DNA of 64,000 bases from CAYVVT01 sp964454335 (GTDB taxonomy: Bacteria > Fidelibacterota > UBA8477 > JABMPR01), in assembly GCA_964454335.1 (NCBI GenBank), contig CAYVVT010000012.1, positions 29,600 through 93,599 on the forward strand, read 5' to 3'. The notes beneath the pieces were generated by a model. That model was not told the DNA's origin, ran no database searches, and saw nothing but the letters and a program-made list of their open reading frames with translations. Below are positions 1 through 8,167 of the stretch, one piece after another (the stretch's first letter is position 1; each line of letters opens with the position of its first letter). The translations under genes were made by a program, and so were the position numbers.

Positions 1-1
1 C

Positions 2-1447
2 ATTGTCAAGGCCCTCACTGAGATGAACCAGGACGAGGTCATCGCCGAGATCATCCGGTCCGGATTGCGTGGCCGTGGTGGAGCGGGATTTACCACCGGT
101 TTGAAATGGGATATTGCTGCCCAGCAGAATGGAGATACACGATATCTCATCGCCAACTGCGACGAAGGGGATCCCGGAGCTTACATGGACCGCAGCATTC
201 TCGAATCGGATCCACATGCCGTCGTCGAAGGCATGTCCATCGCCGCCTATGCCATCAGCGCCTCGGAAGGTTTCATCTATGTCCGTACAGAATATCCCCT
301 GGCCATCCAGCGTATGAAGACTGCCCTGGAACAGGCACGCGAATTTGGCCTCCTGGGTGAGAATATCCTGGAATCGGAATTCAGCTTCGACATCGAGATC
401 CGCGAGGGATCCGGAGCATTCGTATGCGGTGAGGAAACCTCTCTCATCCACTCAATCGAGGGCGATGTCCCCGAACCGCGGCAGAGACCGCCATACCCTG
501 TGGAATCCGGATTATGGAATTCTCCCACGGTGATCAATAACGTTGAGACCCTGGCCAATGTCCCGGTGATCATCGACCGGGGAGCAGACTGGTATGCTTC
601 CATCGGAACCGAAACCTCCAAGGGCACCAAGATCTTCTCCCTGGTGGGTAAGATCAACAATACCGGTCTCATCGAAGTTCCCATGGGCATCACCCTCCGT
701 GAGGTAGTGGAAGAGATCGGTGGCGGTATCCCCGATGGGAAGAAGTTCAAAGCCGTGCAGACCGGCGGTCCAAGTGGTGGTTGCATCCCCACGGAAATGC
801 TGGATTCACCCATCGACTTCGAATCGTTACAGGAAGCCGGGTCGATGATGGGTTCCGGTGGCATGATCGTCATGGACGAGGACACCTGCGTGGTGGACGT
901 GGCGAAATTCTTCATCCAGTTCACCAATGATGAGTCCTGCGGAAAGTGTGTGGCCTGCCGGGAAGGCAGTGAGGCCCTGCTTGAGGTTCTGAGTCGGATA
1001 TCCGCCGGAGAAGGCAGCCAGGGTGACATCGAATTTCTCGAGGAGTTGGGCTCAGCCGTGAAGGATGCCTCCATGTGTGGTCTGGGCCAAACCCTGCCCA
1101 ATCCTGTACTCTCTACCCTGAAATACTTCAGGGACGAGTACGAGGCCCATATCAATGAGGGCCGCTGTCCGGCCCTTGTGTGCCGTGATCTTATGGAATA
1201 CTGGATCGATCCCGATAAATGTGTCGGCTGTTTGAAATGCTTGAAGAGCTGTCCCACGGGAGCCATCACAGGCGAGTTGAAATATGTTCATATCATCAAT
1301 CAGGAGACCTGTTCCAAATGCGGTCAATGCCTCGAGGACTGTCCCCCCAAGGTCGGTGCCGTCATAAAGGTCACTGGAGATGAGCGGAACGATCTTGAGC
1401 AGTTGACGGAGATCGTCGCCTGTGCAGACAGAAAGGCTATGGTATGA
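2..1447 (+). CDS. NuoF/HydB-like NADH-binding flavoprotein subunit (5'-truncated by window edge)
   Basis: NADH:acceptor oxidoreductase subunit carrying FMN and Fe-S clusters, of the NuoF/HndC/HydB family. The reading frame is open to the first base, so the gene starts outside the window. The usual N-terminal thioredoxin-like domain is missing from view. Counting from the Met at base 23, the FMN/NAD motif GLRGRGGAGF lies at about residues 14-23 and NCDEGDPGAYMDRS at about 45-58. The [4Fe-4S] ligands are in SCGKCVACR (about 305) and SMCGLG (about 350). A C-terminal 2x[4Fe-4S] ferredoxin module has CVGCLKC near 400 and CSKCGQC near 430. That tail is typical of bifurcating hydrogenase or dehydrogenase NuoF homologues and is absent from classical complex I NuoF. 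It overlaps the next gene by ATGA. With the downstream HdrA and Mvh genes it is the likely NAD(H) entry or exit point of the complex. Family is certain; partners are inferred. Confidence 0.93.
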   Translation: MVKALTEMNQDEVIAEIIRSGLRGRGGAGFTTGLKWDIAAQQNGDTRYLIANCDEGDPGAYMDRSILESDPHAVVEGMSIAAYAISASEGFIYVRTEYPLAIQRMKTALEQAREFGLLGENILESEFSFDIEIREGSGAFVCGEETSLIHSIEGDVPEPRQRPPYPVESGLWNSPTVINNVETLANVPVIIDRGADWYASIGTETSKGTKIFSLVGKINNTGLIEVPMGITLREVVEEIGGGIPDGKKFKAVQTGGPSGGCIPTEMLDSPIDFESLQEAGSMMGSGGMIVMDEDTCVVDVAKFFIQFTNDESCGKCVACREGSEALLEVLSRISAGEGSQGDIEFLEELGSAVKDASMCGLGQTLPNPVLSTLKYFRDEYEAHINEGRCPALVCRDLMEYWIDPDKCVGCLKCLKSCPTGAITGELKYVHIINQETCSKCGQCLEDCPPKVGAVIKVTGDERNDLEQLTEIVACADRKAMV

Positions 1448-1803
1448 AGATCAGTCAGGTAAAAGAGCTGCTGGATGCAAGGGTCATCACTGGTGAGGCC
1501 TACCTGGATCGTGAGGTCATGATGGGTTGCGGCTGTGACCTGATGAGCCATGTTCTGGCCCATATCGAGGAGGATCACACCCTGCTGCTCACTGGGCTGA
1601 CCACACCTCAGGTGATCTTCACCTCGGACGCGGTGGACATCAAGGTGATCTGCTTTGTTCGGGGCAAGCAACCTGACGAAAAGACCATATCGCTGGCAAA
1701 AGACCGCAAGATGACGCTGCTCTTCACGACACTGCCCCTGTTCGAGAGTTGCGGGAAGCTGTATAAAGAAGGGCTCATGGGGTGTTCTGAATATGGAGGA
1801 TAG
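1444..1803 (+). CDS. DRTGG-domain protein (first copy)
   Basis: A 119-residue protein that is almost entirely one DRTGG domain. This small fold is known from BioD-like phosphotransacetylase proteins and from stand-alone proteins next to NADH-linked hydrogenase genes. Visible family features are the N-terminal LLDARVITGE, the central GCGCDLMSHVLA, and the LLTGLTTPQVI strand-turn followed by IKVICFVRGK. There is no signal peptide or membrane segment. It overlaps the NuoF-like gene by 4 nt and the CBS/HATPase gene by 11 nt, so translation is probably coupled. A regulatory or ligand-sensing role is inferred from context; no enzyme activity can be assigned. A paralogue lies at 2701-3060. Confidence 0.85.
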   Translation: MKISQVKELLDARVITGEAYLDREVMMGCGCDLMSHVLAHIEEDHTLLLTGLTTPQVIFTSDAVDIKVICFVRGKQPDEKTISLAKDRKMTLLFTTLPLFESCGKLYKEGLMGCSEYGG

Positions 1804-2704
1804 GATCACATCACTGATCATCCGCGAACTCGCCTATGAACTGAAGATCAACGATGCCATGAGCTCGGAGGTCATTTCCATATCCCCTGAGGATACCATG
1901 GTGGTTGTCCGTGAGATACTGCGGGACAACCGCATATCCGGTCTGCCTGTGGTGGTGGAAGGCAAACTGGTGGGCATCATCTCCACCGAGAACCTCATCA
2001 ACTGTCTCATGTCCGGTGAAGGCTGTGAGCTGGTGTCCGACCATATGGCGCCCGGTACGAAACACACCTTTAGCGATGAACCGCTGATCCATGCCGTCCG
2101 TCAGTTCGAACAGTATGGCTATGGACGATTCCCCGTAATCGACCGGTCCACCGAGAAACTGGTGGGCATCATCACCAAGGGCGATATCATCAAATGCATC
2201 CTGAAGCGTCTGGAAAGTGATTTTCAGGAGGAAGAGATCCAGCGTTACCGTGCCCGGCACATATTCAAGGATATCGATTCGGATCAGACCTCCATCACAT
2301 TCAAATATCTCATCAAGGGTGGCGAATACAGTTCCGCTGGAGAACAGAGCAACAATCTGAAGGTGAATCTACTGCGTCTTGGCGTAGCGCCCAAGATCAG
2401 CCGCAGAGTGACCATCGCCTCCTGCGAAGCCGAGATGAACATCATCATCTTCACTCCCGGTGGTGAGATCACTGTCTCGGTTGAGGACGACCGCATCGTC
2501 GTCAATGCCACAGACAGTGGTCCCGGGATCCCGGACGTCGAGCAAGCCATGGGTCCCGGTTTCTCAACCGCACCCGACTGGATCCGTGAGCTGGGCTTCG
2601 GTGCCGGGATGGGATTGCCGAACATCAAGAACGTTACGGATGAGATGCACATCGATACCACTGTGGGAAAGGGCACGAACCTCCAGTTCGTGGTGAATAC
2701 ATGA
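1793..2704 (+). CDS. CBS-domain pair fused to an anti-sigma-type HATPase domain
   Basis: A 303-residue soluble protein. Two CBS repeats occupy about residues 15-140 (MSSEVISISPEDTM... and VSDHMAPGTKHTFSDEP...) and would bind an adenine nucleotide. The C-terminal third (about 170-303) is a GHKL ATPase of the RsbW/SpoIIAB kind. It keeps the DSGPGIPD box and the glycine-rich GAGMGLPNI lid, and ends in VGKGTNLQF. No DHp phospho-His helix is present, so it is not a classical histidine kinase. It overlaps both neighbours (11 nt before, ATGA after). Such genes occur beside DRTGG and PHP genes in HydABC-type hydrogenase operons. A role in energy or redox sensing for the hydrogenase complex is inference. 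Confidence 0.85.
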   Translation: MEDRITSLIIRELAYELKINDAMSSEVISISPEDTMVVVREILRDNRISGLPVVVEGKLVGIISTENLINCLMSGEGCELVSDHMAPGTKHTFSDEPLIHAVRQFEQYGYGRFPVIDRSTEKLVGIITKGDIIKCILKRLESDFQEEEIQRYRARHIFKDIDSDQTSITFKYLIKGGEYSSAGEQSNNLKVNLLRLGVAPKISRRVTIASCEAEMNIIIFTPGGEITVSVEDDRIVVNATDSGPGIPDVEQAMGPGFSTAPDWIRELGFGAGMGLPNIKNVTDEMHIDTTVGKGTNLQFVVNT

Positions 2705-3060
2705 GCATTGAACTGACAAAGATCATCGAAGAGCTGGATCTGGATGTGCAGGCCGGCGCTGAGGCCCTGCACCATGAGGTGACCGGCGTGTATGTCAGCG
2801 ATATGCTCAGCGATGTCATCGCTCATTCCGGGGCGGGCCATATATGGATCACCCTGCAGATCCATATGAATATCATCGCCGTAGCCAGACTGAAGGAGAT
2901 CACCGGGATAATCATCGTGAATGGGCGTGAGATCGGCGATGATGTCCGAGAGAAGGCTGATGAAGAGAAGATCCCGGTAATGGGCACCGATATGAATACA
3001 TATCAGTTGGCGGGCAAGCTGTACGCCATGGGCGTCGGGAGCGCAGATGAGGATGTTTAA
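2701..3060 (+). CDS. DRTGG-domain protein (second copy)
   Basis: A 119-residue paralogue of the protein at 1444-1803, diverged in sequence but of equal length and the same plan. It has an N-terminal LDLDVQAGAEAL segment, YVSDMLSDVIAHSGAGHIWIT in the centre, and IIIVNGREI before an alpha/beta end. It is translationally coupled (ATGA overlap) to the CBS/HATPase gene and overlaps the PHP gene by 14 nt. Two DRTGG copies flanking a CBS/HATPase gene suggest a heteromeric sensory unit. The function is unknown. Confidence 0.8.
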   Translation: MSIELTKIIEELDLDVQAGAEALHHEVTGVYVSDMLSDVIAHSGAGHIWITLQIHMNIIAVARLKEITGIIIVNGREIGDDVREKADEEKIPVMGTDMNTYQLAGKLYAMGVGSADEDV

Positions 3061-3766
3061 GGCAGATCTGCATATCCACACCTGCCTGTCGCCCTGTGCG
3101 GAGCTTGAGATGTCGCCGCGAAACATCGTCCAGCGGGCCTGCGAACGCGGTCTGGACATCATCGCGATATGTGACCACAATTCCGGTGAGAATGCTCCGT
3201 ACACCAGCCGCTCTGCTGAGAATACGGATCTGACCGTGACTTACGGCATGGAGATCACTTCCATGGAGGAAGTGCATATTCTGGCCCTCTTCGAGAACAA
3301 GCAGACCATGCTCAGCATGCAAAGCCTGGTATATGAGCACCTGCAGGGTGTGAACATCGACGATCTTTATGGTGACCAGGTCGTGGTGAATGAACATGAT
3401 GAGATCATGGGCTTCAATCAGCGACTGCTCATCGGTGCGACGGGTTTGACTGTCGAGAGGATAGTCCATGAGATCCATGAACTCGGCGGTATTGCTATTG
3501 CTGCCCACATCGACCGTGAAAGCTTCAGCATTCTGTCCCAGCTTGGTTTCGTACCGGAGGGTCTGAACCTGGACGCCTTCGAGATCTCCGCACCCGAACG
3601 GCTTGAGGAATACGGCGATGACTACCAACCTCTGGTCAGCTTTTCCGATGCACATACGCTGGAGGGGATTGGTTCCAGCTACACAAAATTTTACATGGAA
3701 GCGGCAAACCTCACTGAAATGGGCAAAGCCCTCCATGGCGAGCAAGGCAGGGGAGTGTTCATCTGA
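3047..3766 (+). CDS. PHP-domain metal-dependent phosphoesterase
   Basis: A 239-residue PHP (polymerase and histidinol phosphatase) family protein. The first metal motif DLHIHTCLSPCAE is at residues 6-18 and ICDHNSGEN at about 42-50. Further ligands are in YGMEITSMEEVHI, IAAHIDRESF and the C-terminal SFSDAHTLE. These residues predict a two- or three-metal hydrolase acting on a phosphoester; the substrate is unknown. The ATG at 3047 has GGGAG five bases upstream. The gene overlaps the DRTGG gene before it, and its TGA shares a base with the ATG of the next gene. PHP genes of this type recur beside NADH-linked hydrogenase genes. Nucleotide-signal hydrolysis is possible but speculative. Confidence 0.87.
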   Translation: MRMFKADLHIHTCLSPCAELEMSPRNIVQRACERGLDIIAICDHNSGENAPYTSRSAENTDLTVTYGMEITSMEEVHILALFENKQTMLSMQSLVYEHLQGVNIDDLYGDQVVVNEHDEIMGFNQRLLIGATGLTVERIVHEIHELGGIAIAAHIDRESFSILSQLGFVPEGLNLDAFEISAPERLEEYGDDYQPLVSFSDAHTLEGIGSSYTKFYMEAANLTEMGKALHGEQGRGVFI

Positions 3767-4197
3767 TGGAGGACCTGTCACTGCATATCATGGATATCAT
3801 GGAGAATTCTCTCCGGGCCGGTGCGGGCTCAGTGCACCTCAGGATCGAGGAGAACAAAGCAGATGGTATCCTCATCCTGGAGATCGGGGACGACGGTGCG
3901 GGGATGGATTCGCAGGTGGTGAGATCCGTATCCGACCCATTCTATACCACCAAGCCGAACAAGCGTATCGGTATGGGCATCTCACTGCTGATCCAGTCCT
4001 GCGAGGAAACAGGCGGCAGTGTGGAGATCAAGAGTGATATGAATAAGGGAACACAGATCAGAGCGGTGTTCCACACGAACAATATCGACATGAGACCTCT
4101 GGGTGATATCGAGGAGACGATGCGGGTGATGATCGCCACGCATCCTGAGGTCAATTTCAATTATGAACACCTAAGTGACAATGGGAGTTCGGCGTGA
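3766..4197 (+). CDS. Stand-alone GHKL/HATPase domain protein
   Basis: A 143-residue protein consisting of a histidine-kinase-type ATPase domain without sensor or DHp parts. The N box is MDIMENSLRAGA at about residues 8-19, the G1 box is GDDGAGMD (about 42-49), the F-like box is DPFYTT, and the G2 box is GMGISLL (about 71-77). A short C-terminal extension of about 35 residues follows. It overlaps the PHP gene and, by four bases, the start of the HdrA fusion gene. It might act as an anti-sigma-like serine kinase or as a nucleotide-sensing switch working with the CBS/HATPase protein; this is inference from context. Confidence 0.85.
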   Translation: MEDLSLHIMDIMENSLRAGAGSVHLRIEENKADGILILEIGDDGAGMDSQVVRSVSDPFYTTKPNKRIGMGISLLIQSCEETGGSVEIKSDMNKGTQIRAVFHTNNIDMRPLGDIEETMRVMIATHPEVNFNYEHLSDNGSSA

Positions 4198-7100
4198 TCA
4201 AACTGACTATCAACGACGTCCAGGGTGAATTCAAAGAGGGTTCAACGCTGCTTGAGTGTATTCAGGGTCTCGGGCTGACGGTACCGACACTGTGTCATCA
4301 CAAGGCCTTGACACCCTATGGGTCCTGTAGACTGTGTCTGGTTGAGGTGCAGGAGGACGGGGGCGATCCTAAAGTACAGGCATCCTGTTCCTATCAGGCC
4401 CAGGACGGACTCAAGATCCTCACCAATTCACCCCGGGTCCTGGCTGCCCGGAAGATCATGTCAGAATTATTGCTGGCCCGTTGTCCGGAATCGGAGACCA
4501 TTCAGCGCATCGCCATGGAACACGGAGTCCAAGAGCCGCGCATCAGCAAGAAGAATGACGACTGTATCTATTGCGGTCTCTGCGAGAGGATGTGCCAGGA
4601 ACGCATGGGACGCTTCTCCCTGGGTTTTTCCGGCCGAGGTCCTGAGAAGCAGGTCGAACCGCCCTTTGGAGCCCATAACGAGCTGTGCTGGACCTGTGGC
4701 GCCTGTGATTTCATCTGTCCGGTGGGAAAGAAGATCTCCACTCTGTCTACCGATAAGACACCGATCCCCTTGCCGAATCCCTATAACATGGGTTTGGACG
4801 AAAAACCGGCCATTCACATCCTGTACCCCCAGGCTGTGCCGAATACGCCCGTCATCGATCGGGACAAGTGTATTCATCTGAATTACGATGATTGCCGCAT
4901 CTGTGAAGAAGTGTGCGAAGCCCGGGCGATCGCTTACGACCAGGAAGAGGAAACAATCAAACTGGATGTAGGCGCTGTGATCCTGGCACCGGGATTTGAG
5001 GTGTTCGATCCATCGGTGAACGAAGAGCTGGGTTACGGCCGCTTCCCCAACGTCATCACTTCCCTGGAATTCGAACGTGTTCTATCAGCCTCAGGTCCCT
5101 ACTCGGGGGAAGTACTGCGGCCATTTGATCGCAAGAAACCTGAACGTATTGCCTTCCTGCAGTGTATCGGCTCAAGGGATACTGATCATGATTACTGCTC
5201 TTCCGTATGCTGCATGTACGCCACCAAGGAAGCGCTCATCGCCAAGGAGCACATGGGTGGTGATCTGGAATGCGATATCTTCTTCATGGACATCCGCGCC
5301 TTCAGCAAGGGTTTCGATGAATATTATCAGCGCGCCAAGGAGCAGGGCGTGAATTACATCCGCTGTCGTGTCGCCGAGATCGATGAGATCGATGGTTCCA
5401 GGAATCTTCGTATTGAATATCTCACTGAGGATGATCGTAAAGCCACTGCTGAATACGACCTCGTCGTACTGTCCGTTGGTATGCTTGCACCTGAGTCCGC
5501 AGAAGAGATTGCCGAGACCTTCGGTATTGAACTGAACGAACACGGTTTCTGCAAGACCTCCGTATTCAATCCTGTGAGTACCAGCCGCGAAGGGATCCTG
5601 GTATCCGGACCCTTCTCAGAGCCAAAGGACATCCCCGAGACGGTGATGCAGGCTTCAGGGGCTGCTGCGAACGTGATGAGCATGCTGAATGAAGCTCAGG
5701 GGAGCCTTATCACACCCAGGGAGTATCCGCCAGAGAAGGATGTCACCGGTGAGGATCCCCGGGTGGGAGTATTCATCTGTCATTGCGGGACCAACATCGC
5801 CGGTGTCGTGAACGTCCCCGACGTGGTGGAATATGCGCGATCGCTGCAGGATGTGGTCTTTGTCGAGAACAATCTTTATACCTGCTCAAACGATACGCAG
5901 GAGTTGATCAAGGAGAAGATCGAGGAGCACGAACTGAACCGGGTGGTAGTAGCATCCTGCACGCCCCGAACCCATGAACCGCTGTTCCGCAGTACCATCC
6001 GTGAGGCGGGTCTGAATCCCTATCTCTTTGAAATGGCCAATATCCGCGATCAGTGCTCCTGGGTGCATATGTTCGAACCCGACAAGGCCACAGAGAAATC
6101 CCGGGACCTGGTGAGAATGGCCGTAGCTAAGGCCAGACTGCTGGAACCGCTGGAAGAGCGCTCGCTGCCAGTGACCAAGGCAGCCCTGGTGATCGGGGGC
6201 GGACTGGCTGGAATGACATCAGCGCTGGAACTGGCCCAGCAGAAGTACGATGTCCATCTCGTGGAGCAGGAGCAGGAACTTGGTGGGCATCTCCGACAGA
6301 TCCATTATCTGCTGAACGGTGAGGAACCCCAGCAGGAGCTGGAAAAGGTGATCAAGCGGGTTCAGGACAACGAACACATACACCTTTACACTGAATCAAC
6401 CATAGACACCATCGCCGGATCGATTGGTAATTTCAAGACCACGATCGAAACCAAGGGTGCAACACAGGAATTTGACCATGGTATCGTGATCGTGGCCACC
6501 GGTGCCCAACCCTATAAACCGGAGGAGTACCTCTACGGCGAGGATGAAGGCGTTATCACCCAGGTTGAACTGGAACGACGACTGGCCACCAACGGCGACT
6601 GGTTCTCATTGGAGCAAAAGCAGGCTCCCAGGACCGTGGTCATGATCCAGTGCGTCGGATCGCGGGATGAAGAACGACCCTATTGCTCACGATTGTGCTG
6701 TACGGAAGCGGTGAAGAATGCCCTCAAGATCAAGTCGGTCTCACCGGAGACCAACGTATACATCCTCTATCGTGATATCCGCACCTATGGTTTCAGGGAA
6801 AGCTATTACACCAAAGCCCGCCAGGAGGGCGTGGTCTTCGTACGTTATGATAGTGATGACAAGCCGGAAGTGTCCCGGAACGGCAGCGGATTGGAGATCG
6901 AGGTCTTGGACAAGACCCTGGGCGATAGGATCGGGATCAACGCCGATCTGCTGGTCCTCTCTGCCGGATTGATCCCGGGTGAAGGGAATGAGAGCATCGG
7001 CAAATTCCTGAAAGTACCTCTGGACAGCAACGGCTTCTTCCTTGAAGCCCACATGAAACTGCGGCCGGTTGACTTCGCTACCGAAGGGGTCTTCCTCGCA

Positions 7101-7457
7101 GGTCTGGCGCATTCGTCCAAAGCCATCGACGAAAGTGTCATCCAGGCCCAGGCAGCCGCGTCACGCGGGGCAACCGTGCTCTCAAAGGAATTCCTGGATC
7201 TCGAGGCAAATATCTCAGAGGTCATCGATGCCAATTGCGACGGCTGCGCCTACTGTGTGGAGCCCTGTCCCTTCTCCGCGATCACTCTCATCGAATTCAT
7301 GCAGCAGGGCGCCATCAAGAAGGTAGTGGAGGTGAACGACTCGGCCTGCAAGGGCTGCGGCGGTTGTCAGGCCACATGCCCCAAACAGGGGATCATAGTG
7401 AGTGGATTCAAACTGGAACAGATATCGGCTCAGGTGAATGCCGTGCTGGGAGGTTGA
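4194..7457 (+). CDS. NuoG-type [2Fe-2S] head fused to one and a half HdrA modules (electron-bifurcating flavoprotein)
   Basis: A 1087-residue cytoplasmic iron-sulfur flavoprotein. Residues 1-80 form a plant/NuoG-type [2Fe-2S] domain (C34, C45, C48, C65). Residues about 120-180 hold two [4Fe-4S] motifs, CIYCGLCERMC and CWTCGACDFICP. About 216-250 is a degenerate ferredoxin segment (CRICEEVC). About 255-505 is the C-terminal half of an HdrA, with QCIGSRD and CSSVCC but no Rossmann motif. About 524-1087 is a complete HdrA: ICHCGTNI, SCTPRTHEP, FAD motif VIGGGLAGM (about 666-674), a second QCVGSRD/CSRLCC, and a C-terminal 2x[4Fe-4S] ferredoxin. HdrA flavins carry out flavin-based electron bifurcation. 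The GTG start has GGGAG 8 nt upstream and overlaps the HATPase gene. MvhD starts 2 nt downstream. It is likely the bifurcating hub between the NuoF-like subunit and the [NiFe] hydrogenase. HdrB and HdrC are not in the window. Confidence 0.92.
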   Translation: MIKLTINDVQGEFKEGSTLLECIQGLGLTVPTLCHHKALTPYGSCRLCLVEVQEDGGDPKVQASCSYQAQDGLKILTNSPRVLAARKIMSELLLARCPESETIQRIAMEHGVQEPRISKKNDDCIYCGLCERMCQERMGRFSLGFSGRGPEKQVEPPFGAHNELCWTCGACDFICPVGKKISTLSTDKTPIPLPNPYNMGLDEKPAIHILYPQAVPNTPVIDRDKCIHLNYDDCRICEEVCEARAIAYDQEEETIKLDVGAVILAPGFEVFDPSVNEELGYGRFPNVITSLEFERVLSASGPYSGEVLRPFDRKKPERIAFLQCIGSRDTDHDYCSSVCCMYATKEALIAKEHMGGDLECDIFFMDIRAFSKGFDEYYQRAKEQGVNYIRCRVAEIDEIDGSRNLRIEYLTEDDRKATAEYDLVVLSVGMLAPESAEEIAETFGIELNEHGFCKTSVFNPVSTSREGILVSGPFSEPKDIPETVMQASGAAANVMSMLNEAQGSLITPREYPPEKDVTGEDPRVGVFICHCGTNIAGVVNVPDVVEYARSLQDVVFVENNLYTCSNDTQELIKEKIEEHELNRVVVASCTPRTHEPLFRSTIREAGLNPYLFEMANIRDQCSWVHMFEPDKATEKSRDLVRMAVAKARLLEPLEERSLPVTKAALVIGGGLAGMTSALELAQQKYDVHLVEQEQELGGHLRQIHYLLNGEEPQQELEKVIKRVQDNEHIHLYTESTIDTIAGSIGNFKTTIETKGATQEFDHGIVIVATGAQPYKPEEYLYGEDEGVITQVELERRLATNGDWFSLEQKQAPRTVVMIQCVGSRDEERPYCSRLCCTEAVKNALKIKSVSPETNVYILYRDIRTYGFRESYYTKARQEGVVFVRYDSDDKPEVSRNGSGLEIEVLDKTLGDRIGINADLLVLSAGLIPGEGNESIGKFLKVPLDSNGFFLEAHMKLRPVDFATEGVFLAGLAHSSKAIDESVIQAQAAASRGATVLSKEFLDLEANISEVIDANCDGCAYCVEPCPFSAITLIEFMQQGAIKKVVEVNDSACKGCGGCQATCPKQGIIVSGFKLEQISAQVNAVLGG

Positions 7458-7459
7458 TC

Positions 7460-7870
7460 ATGGCAGATGATTACGAACCGAAGATCCTCGCATTCTGCTG
7501 TAACTGGTGTTCCTACGCCGGTGCGGACCTGGCTGGTGTGTCACGCCTGCAGTATCCCACCAATGTCCGGATCATCCGGGTGATGTGCTCCAGTATGGTC
7601 CATCCAAACCTCGTCATCGACGCCCTTACCAACGGCGTAGACGGCGTCATCATGTGCGGCTGCCATATCGGCGACTGCCACTATCTCGAAGGGAATATCA
7701 CCGCGGAGAAGCGTGCAGATGCCATTACCCTCATGCTGGAGGATTTCGGCCTTGAGGACGAACGCTTCAGGCTGGAATGGGTATCTGCATCCGAAGGACC
7801 ACGCTTCGCCCAGGTGATGACAGATATGGTTGATCAGGTGAAAGCGCTGGGGCCGAATCCCTACTCTTGA
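7460..7870 (+). CDS. mvhD: MvhD-like [2Fe-2S] electron-transfer subunit
   Basis: The small iron-sulfur adaptor that in methanogens passes electrons from the Mvh hydrogenase to HdrA. The frame is open further upstream, but the ATG at 7460 has GGAGGT just before it and lies 2 nt after the HdrA fusion stop, giving 136 aa. The family cysteines are FCCNWCSYAGADLAG at about residues 12-26, VMCSSM near 42 and MCGCHIGDCHYLEGN near 66-80. Length and plan match stand-alone MvhD/FlpD. Its place between hdrA and mvhG supports a physical HdrA-MvhD-hydrogenase contact. Confidence 0.93.
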   Translation: MADDYEPKILAFCCNWCSYAGADLAGVSRLQYPTNVRIIRVMCSSMVHPNLVIDALTNGVDGVIMCGCHIGDCHYLEGNITAEKRADAITLMLEDFGLEDERFRLEWVSASEGPRFAQVMTDMVDQVKALGPNPYS

Positions 7871-7883
7871 TACTGAGGAAGGA

Positions 7884-8087
7884 ATGACTGTGGACAATTT
7901 CAGGCTATTTGAGGATCAGAAATTCGGCTGGGACGGCACGGAGTACGATTCCATGGAAGCTGCCCGTGAAAAGGCCAAGGAATATGAGAAGAACGGTTTT
8001 GATATAGAGATAGTAGAAGAGGACGAAGGCTACTACGTCTTCAGCAGGAGGATAGTAACCGAAATTCAGGTAGAAGGAGGGCCGTGA
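7884..8087 (+). CDS. Unknown 67-aa protein of the hydrogenase operon
   Basis: A small acidic, soluble protein that I do not recognise. It is rich in Glu, Asp, Lys and Tyr, with predicted beta-helix-beta features (MEAAREKAKEYEKNGF as the helix) and no cysteines or membrane segment. A Shine-Dalgarno GAGG lies 5 nt before the ATG. It sits 13 nt after mvhD and 80 nt before the hydrogenase small subunit, on the same strand. Its position between two subunits of one complex makes it a candidate accessory subunit, assembly factor or chaperone. Codon use looks like its neighbours. Confidence 0.72.
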   Translation: MTVDNFRLFEDQKFGWDGTEYDSMEAAREKAKEYEKNGFDIEIVEEDEGYYVFSRRIVTEIQVEGGP

Positions 8088-8167
8088 CCACGACGTTTTA
8101 CTGGGAGCATCTGCCGAAAGTATTACCGATAGGAGAGTTCGAATAATTATAAAAGGAGGAGAGATTC

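Noticed and set aside
277..1269. 330-aa ORF on the minus strand
   Set aside because: It is antisense to the conserved NuoF-like gene, has no family features, and mirrors codon bias of the sense gene.
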